From Bacteroidota bacterium (GTDB taxonomy: Bacteria > Bacteroidota > Bacteroidia > 2-12-FULL-35-15): DNA of 64,000 nucleotides. Shown here in pieces: positions 59,580-64,000 of this stretch. The DNA is taken from positions 105,185 through 169,184 of the forward strand of contig JADJHE010000007.1 of NCBI GenBank assembly GCA_016707685.1, in the 5' to 3' direction. Both the position numbers and the translations under genes were made by a program. The first letter of the stretch is position 1, and every line of letters starts with the position of its first letter. Under the pieces are notes generated by a model, which was not told the origin of the DNA, searched no databases, and saw only the letters and a program-made list of their open reading frames with translations.

Positions 59580-60572
59580 ATGTTTAAGAATAAAACCAAA
59601 ATAGAATTGATTGCAGAGCTAAAAAAGCTTCAGCGTAAATTGGTTTTGTTAGAAACAAAAAAAAGCACAAAAAACGACTCGAAAGAACTCGTGTTAAGTA
59701 CTTCTCATTGGAATTCATTCTTCAAAAATTCCGCTAACATAATTGTTGTTGTTGACAAAAAAGGAATCATTTTAGACGTCAATAGAGTTGTTAAGGGGTT
59801 AAAAAAACAAAATGTCATAGGTACTTCAGCATATGACTTTGTTTCGAAAGAACACAAGGCTACGATAAAAAAAGCTATTACAACTGTATTGAAAACAGGT
59901 AAACCACAAGAATACAAAATATCTGGAATGGGACACAATAGTTCACTTTCTTATTATTCTAGTAAGTTAACGCCTGTTCTTGAGAATGAAAAAATTGTTG
60001 CTGTAATTATTGATACAATTGATGTTACTAGTGAGGTTGGGACTCAAGAAAAGTTAACACAGAGTGAATTAAAATACAAGAAGCTCTCGGAAGCAGCTTT
60101 TGAATCGATTGTGATTCATCAAAATGGAAATGTTGTAGAAGTAAACGAAGCCACTGTTAAATTGTTTGGATATTCCGAAAAACAATTAATCAATCAACCG
60201 ATTCATAAATTTATAGATCCTTCATTTCATAAAACTGCAGTTCTTAAGTTTCAAAATAAAGACGATAGTGTTTTTGAATTATTAATGATTAAAAAAGGAG
60301 GAAAGGCTTTTTGGGCAGAAGTTGTTGGACGTGCAATTGAATACAATAATCAATTGGCACATGTTGTCGCTATTCGTGACATTAGTTTGCAAAAAGAGTA
60401 CGAGAAAAATTTAAAAGAAAGTGAAGCTCGGTTTCGAATGCTCGCAGATAATGCAGTAGATATTATTTCTCGTTATCAGGTTTACCCAGAACATAAATTG
60501 GTATATACGAGTCCTTCTGTTGAAACGTATAACTGGCTATTCTCAGGAAGAAGTTTTATTCAGACCTTTTAG
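59580..60572 (+). CDS. N-terminal fragment of a multi-PAS sensor histidine kinase
   Basis: First piece of a kinase gene spanning 59580-63433. After a coiled-coil-like start (IELIAELKKLQRKLVLLETK) come two PAS domains (SANIIVVVDKKGIILDVN; ESIVIHQNGNVVEVNEATVKLFGYS) with PAC ends, and the start of a third (ARFRMLADNAVDIISRYQ). It stops in ETYNWLFSGRSFIQTF, where the family sequence would be close to ...TGYSPEEFY.... No transmembrane helix is seen, so it is cytoplasmic. It starts 9 bases after the MORN gene. Confidence 0.8.
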   Translation: MFKNKTKIELIAELKKLQRKLVLLETKKSTKNDSKELVLSTSHWNSFFKNSANIIVVVDKKGIILDVNRVVKGLKKQNVIGTSAYDFVSKEHKATIKKAITTVLKTGKPQEYKISGMGHNSSLSYYSSKLTPVLENEKIVAVIIDTIDVTSEVGTQEKLTQSELKYKKLSEAAFESIVIHQNGNVVEVNEATVKLFGYSEKQLINQPIHKFIDPSFHKTAVLKFQNKDDSVFELLMIKKGGKAFWAEVVGRAIEYNNQLAHVVAIRDISLQKEYEKNLKESEARFRMLADNAVDIISRYQVYPEHKLVYTSPSVETYNWLFSGRSFIQTF

Positions 60573-60898
60573 GACACAAAATAACATCCGAGGATATTTT
60601 TGCAAAATATGAATAATACTCCCAATGGTAGTTTCAAAAAAAACACCCCCCTTCCTTTTGAGGCAAGATGGATTAGAAAAGATGGTAGGATTATTTGGAT
60701 TGAAACGATTAATCGACCTATGTTTGATAATGAGGGACGTTTAGTGGCAGTGGTCTGTTGGTAGAGATGTGACTGATCAAAATTGTTAGAGCAAGGAAAA
60801 AAATTGGAGAACAAGCTTTAACACAAGTTTTAAATAATATAAATGAACTTGTTTATTACATTCAAATATTACCTGATGGGACTAAAAAGGTAAAATAT
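60573..60898 (+). pseudogene. garbled part of the sensor kinase coding sequence
   Basis: Translating the three frames in turn gives pieces of one PAS domain: NIRGYFCKI-like remains, then TPNGSFKKNTPLPFEARWIR, KDGRIIWIETINRPMFDNEG, VGRDVTDQ, then KIGEQALTQVLNNINELVYY. At least four frame changes occur, mostly near homopolymers (runs of A, C and G at 60640-60650 and 60780-60800). It links the neighbouring kinase fragments. Confidence 0.7.
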
Positions 60899-62161
60899 TT
60901 GGGTGATCAAATTGAACGAATTTTAGGTATTACAAAAACGGAATACGAGCAAGAAGCAGGAGCCCTTTTGAAATTTGTGCATCCCGATGATGTTGCAAAA
61001 ATTATACAAAAAGCTGGAACACTTAAAAATAAAAAGGCTCCTCAACAATTTGTGTATCGTTTCCAACATCAAAAAACAAAGGAGTATCTATGGCTTGAAG
61101 AGCGGGTTACTCCGCAATTTGATAACAAAGGAAAACATGTGGGGAATTTTGGAATCACGACAGATGTTACAGATCGAATATTAGCAGAACAAGCGATTAA
61201 AAAGAGTGAAGAGCGATTTAGAATGATGGCAGAAAATGCAATGGATGTCATTTATCGTTATACGATTATCCCTCATGCTCGTTATGAATATATAAGTCCT
61301 TCTATTTTTAAAATGTCGGGCTATACTCCTGAAGAGTTCTATGAAGATCCATACATTGCTTTTAAAATAATTCATCCCGATGATATTCATATAATTGGTG
61401 ATGCAGAAGTTTCTTTAAAGGAAAAAAATAAAATTAATTCCGTAGATGATCCAAGCGTTGTTTTAAGATGGATTAAAAAGGATGGAAGTGTTATTTGGAC
61501 GGAGACAAAGACTCAGAATGTATTTAATGAAGTTGGAGAAAAAATAGCAATTGAAGGCATTACTCGCGATGTTACAGAGCAAAAGCAAAGCGTAGAAAAT
61601 TATAAAAGTTTAGTGGATTTTACACCTGATGGCGTAATGATTCATGTTGATGGATTTATAAAATTCGCCAATCCCAGTGCATTAAAAATGATTGGTGCAA
61701 AAAGTTTTGATGAGATAGAGAATAAATCGTCTTTTGAATTGATTTTACCAGAATATCATAATCAGTTAGTACAGCGAATTAAAAGTATAAAGCAAGGAGA
61801 GGAGCTAGATTTTGCTGAAATAAAAATCAAAACGCTCGACAATAAAGTGCTTTCAATTGAAACTAAACCTATTGCAATTAAATTCAATGGTATTGATGCT
61901 ATTCAGGTTGTATTCCATGATGTAACCGCTCAAAAGCAATTAATGCGAGAGCAATTACGTGCTCAAATTGCAGAAGAAACAAATCAAAACCTTCAAAAAC
62001 AAATTTCGGAACGTCTTAAAGCCGAATCGGAATTAAAAGAGGCTCAGAAATTTACACGATTAATCATTGAGAGTTCTATTGATATGATTTGTGCTTCCGA
62101 TAAAGATGGTTATATCACTGAATTTAATCAAGCAGCATTAGATACTTTGGCTATACATTAG
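60899..62161 (+). CDS. central PAS fragment of the sensor histidine kinase
   Basis: Encodes four PAS/PAC units: the first enters mid-domain (GDQIERILGITKTEYEQEA), then ERFRMMAENAMDVIYRYTI, VDFTPDGVMIHVDGFIKFAN and IESSIDMICASDKDGYITEF. A coiled coil (AEETNQNLQKQISERLKAES) lies between the last two. It ends in LDTLAIH at 62161, where one extra T in the run before GGCTAT would give DTFGYTLDE and continue into the next piece. No start codon belongs to this piece. Confidence 0.78.
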   Translation: MGDQIERILGITKTEYEQEAGALLKFVHPDDVAKIIQKAGTLKNKKAPQQFVYRFQHQKTKEYLWLEERVTPQFDNKGKHVGNFGITTDVTDRILAEQAIKKSEERFRMMAENAMDVIYRYTIIPHARYEYISPSIFKMSGYTPEEFYEDPYIAFKIIHPDDIHIIGDAEVSLKEKNKINSVDDPSVVLRWIKKDGSVIWTETKTQNVFNEVGEKIAIEGITRDVTEQKQSVENYKSLVDFTPDGVMIHVDGFIKFANPSALKMIGAKSFDEIENKSSFELILPEYHNQLVQRIKSIKQGEELDFAEIKIKTLDNKVLSIETKPIAIKFNGIDAIQVVFHDVTAQKQLMREQLRAQIAEETNQNLQKQISERLKAESELKEAQKFTRLIIESSIDMICASDKDGYITEFNQAALDTLAIH

Positions 62162-62265
62162 ATGAAATAATAGGTAAACATGGAACGATTCTCTATGCGG
62201 TTCCTAATGATCGTCTTGAAATTACAAATAACGATCTCTTAAAAAGAGGGACGTTCTCTGGTGAA

Positions 62266-62481
62266 GTGTTGAATCGAAAAAAGAATGGTGAAGTATTTAT
62301 TTCTTATTTGTCGGCATCCGTATTAAAGAATGAAAAAGGAGAAATTATTGGTTCAATGGGGGTTTCTCGAGATATTTCGAACGAAAAAGAGGCGGAACAA
62401 CGATTAAGAGAGCAATCGGCCAAATTGAATGCCGTTTTTGAAAGTAGTTCCCACGTTATCTGGACTATTAACAGAGAATAA
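62266..62481 (+). CDS. short PAS fragment of the sensor histidine kinase
   Basis: A continuation of the kinase reading frame, open from about 62160 (DEIIGKHGTILYA) to the stop at 62481. It contains the PAC end RKKNGEVFISYLSASVLKN and GSMGVSRDISNEKEA, a coiled-coil stretch, and the start of the last PAS domain (NAVFESSSHVIWTINRE). The stop comes from a missing pair of A residues near 62477. Confidence 0.65.
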   Translation: MLNRKKNGEVFISYLSASVLKNEKGEIIGSMGVSRDISNEKEAEQRLREQSAKLNAVFESSSHVIWTINRE

Positions 62482-63433
62482 AATAACTTCCTTTAATACC
62501 AATTTTTCAAAACATATGGAAACTCGGTATGGTGTAAAAGCCGAAATTGGCTTGGATATGGTGTCGGGAGAGACTGTTAGTAATGAAAAATACAATAAAT
62601 TTTGGATAGAAAAGTACAATGCTGTATTTAAAGGCAAAGCCGATTATTTTGAGACACAATTAATTGATAAATTTGGAGAGTTGGTTTGGAGAGAAATTTA
62701 CCTCAATCCTATTCTCGATAATAACGGGAAAGTAATAGAGGTATCCGGGATTGGTCACGATATTACTGAGAAAAAGTTGGCAGAGGAGAAGATTAAACAG
62801 TCGCTGGACGAAAAAGAGGTGCTTCTTAAGGAGGTTCACCACCGTGTAAAAAACAATCTTCAGGTAATTTCAAGTATTTTAAACCTTCAATCCTCTTATG
62901 TAAAAGATCAGGGTACCCTTAACATATTGAAAGAGAGTCAAAATCGTATCAAATCGATGGCATTTATCCATGAAAGTTTGTACCAAACAAAGGACTTTTC
63001 AAGCATTAATTTCTCTGAATATGTGGTCAATTTGGCCAATAATTTAATGCATTCGTACTCAAATTTTGAAAACGAAATAAAATTAAATCTTGACATTCAA
63101 AATGTTTTTCTTAATTTAGACCTGGCAATTCCATGTGGATTAATCATAAATGAGATTGTATCCAACGCATTAAAGTATGCTTTTGTCGAAAAAAGTCAAG
63201 GTGGAGAAATATCCATTACGATGAAAAGTGACGGTGAAAATTTATGCTTACTAATTGGAGACAACGGAATAGGATTACCAAAAGAAATTGATTACAGAAA
63301 TACTGAGTCCTTAGGTTTGCAATTAGTTGTAACACTCTCCGATCAGTTAAATGGTGAAATTACACTCGATACAACAAAAGGAACAAAATACACGATTATA
63401 TTTAATCAAAACCAAGCTAAAAACCGAATTTAA
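62429..63433 (+). CDS. C-terminal fragment: last PAS, HisKA_2 and HATPase domains
   Basis: The true reading enters at about 62480 (KITSFNTNFSKHM); the first roughly 17 residues from the ATG at 62429 are out of frame. After the last PAS/PAC comes the HisKA_2 dimerisation domain, with the phosphoacceptor histidine in EVHHRVKNNLQVISSIL, and the HATPase with N-box IINEIVSNALKYAF and G-box GDNGIGLP and SLGLQLV. Such kinases often pair with LytTR or other response regulators. The response regulator gene starts 4 bases downstream. Confidence 0.85.
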   Translation: MPFLKVVPTLSGLLTENKITSFNTNFSKHMETRYGVKAEIGLDMVSGETVSNEKYNKFWIEKYNAVFKGKADYFETQLIDKFGELVWREIYLNPILDNNGKVIEVSGIGHDITEKKLAEEKIKQSLDEKEVLLKEVHHRVKNNLQVISSILNLQSSYVKDQGTLNILKESQNRIKSMAFIHESLYQTKDFSSINFSEYVVNLANNLMHSYSNFENEIKLNLDIQNVFLNLDLAIPCGLIINEIVSNALKYAFVEKSQGGEISITMKSDGENLCLLIGDNGIGLPKEIDYRNTESLGLQLVVTLSDQLNGEITLDTTKGTKYTIIFNQNQAKNRI

Positions 63434-63437
63434 TAAC

Positions 63438-64000
63438 ATGTCGAAAACAAATATTTTAGTAGTAGAAGATGAAAGCATCGTTGCAAAAGACATTCAACAC
63501 AGTTTGAAAAAATTGGGTTATACTGTTGTTGGAATTTGCTCTAATGGTGAGGATGCAATAAAAACTGCTGAGGAGCTAAAACCAGATTTAGTATTAATGG
63601 ATATTATGCTAAAAGGAGATATGAGCGGTATTGAAGCAGCATCTTATATTCGTGAAAAATTTAATATTCCAATCATTTACTTAACTGCTTATGCTGATGA
63701 AAGTACTTTGAGCAAAGCAAAAGTATCTGAACCTTATGGTTATATCATAAAACCTTTCAAAGAAATTGATTTGCATACATCAATTGAAATGGCTGTTTAC
63801 AAACACGAAAAGGAATCTGATGTAAAAAAAGAACGTGATTTCTTGTATTCTATCGTTGAAAACAAAGAATCAAAAGATATTATTTTTGTTAAGTCAAATT
63901 CTCGTTTAGTAAAAGTGAAAACAAGTGATATTTATTTTGTTGAAGCATTAAAAGATTACGTTGTTATCAATACTGCAAACGCAAGATATACAATTCACTC
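63438..64000 (+). CDS. LytTR response regulator, 3' end cut by the window
   Basis: 187 codons are visible from the ATG at 63438. The receiver domain has the acidic pair after ILVVEDE, phosphoacceptor Asp55 in LVLMDIML, Thr in YLTAYAD and Lys in YIIKPF. From about residue 145 a LytTR DNA-binding domain begins (DIIFVKSNSRLVKVKTSDIY, FVEALKDYVVI) and runs off the window. It is the partner of the upstream kinase, from position and spacing. It probably controls genes with LytTR-type direct repeats, unidentified here. Confidence 0.93.
   Translation, partial: MSKTNILVVEDESIVAKDIQHSLKKLGYTVVGICSNGEDAIKTAEELKPDLVLMDIMLKGDMSGIEAASYIREKFNIPIIYLTAYADESTLSKAKVSEPYGYIIKPFKEIDLHTSIEMAVYKHEKESDVKKERDFLYSIVENKESKDIIFVKSNSRLVKVKTSDIYFVEALKDYVVINTANARYTIH

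Overview
The window is a chromosomal segment of a low-GC member of the Bacteroidota, probably from the Flavobacteriales/Sphingobacteriales side of the phylum. Several things point there. Proteins carry type IX secretion (T9SS) C-terminal sorting domains. There are PorP/SprF, PorV-like, DUF4249 and PafA homologues, and a RhlE-type helicase. The -7 promoter boxes read TAnnTTTG, in the best cases with TTG/TTTG about 19 bases upstream. Start codons lack strong Shine-Dalgarno sequences. No rRNA operon, prophage, integrase, transposase or CRISPR array was found.

Layout. 1-3825: end of guaA, a LysM/periplasmic-binding-fold protein and hemF. 4168-11446: a 1406-residue T9SS cargo with five 89-residue repeats, then convergently a helix-hairpin-helix/beta-barrel outer-membrane protein paired with a PorV-like barrel. 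11498-19144: purE, hpt, adk with a histone-like tail, obg, a PAP2 phosphatase, crcB, a PafA-type phosphatase, a PD40 propeller protein and a GNAT enzyme. 19134-25641: a decayed HEAT-repeat gene, a small T9SS cargo, and an ABC half-transporter with an N-terminal TerB-like region downstream of two small exported proteins. 25847-35170: an rRNA methyltransferase, a repeat-filled intergenic region, pfkA, a YdcF-like lipoprotein, priA, an amidase, arfB and a DEAD-box helicase with a long leader. 35174-41900: an RluA-type synthase, panB, a DUF4249 lipoprotein, dnaK, a secreted endonuclease I and birA. 41995-47581: rsfS, ftsH, a LUD protein, cdsA and a glutamate dehydrogenase. 47640-51235: a small secreted protein, tRNA-Lys, aroK, a PyrR-like phosphoribosyltransferase, an NlpC/P60 enzyme and an alpha/beta hydrolase. 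51351-57927: a T9SS cluster of type-B cargo, PorP/SprF and a TPR/PD40/OmpA-like protein. 58023-64000: a MORN-repeat protein, then a many-PAS histidine kinase and its LytTR response regulator, cut by the window end.

Most of the content is housekeeping plus cell-envelope and secretion functions. Two features stand out. First, several families of short, often palindromic repeats sit at or inside gene boundaries and contribute coding sequence: five copies in frame in adk, one inside priA, one supplying the end of pafA, one in the N-terminus of the following gene, and a duplicated pfkA start. Second, there are many single-base frame breaks, mostly in homopolymers, in the HEAT gene, the SBBP/PKD cargo, the sensor kinase, the 47640 gene, the OmpA-like gene and perhaps ftsH. 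These could be assembly errors or real decay. I did not find an obvious new defence or mobile system. The most unusual candidates are the HhH/beta-barrel pair, the lysine-rich tails on Adk and RsfS, and the repeat-derived coding segments.
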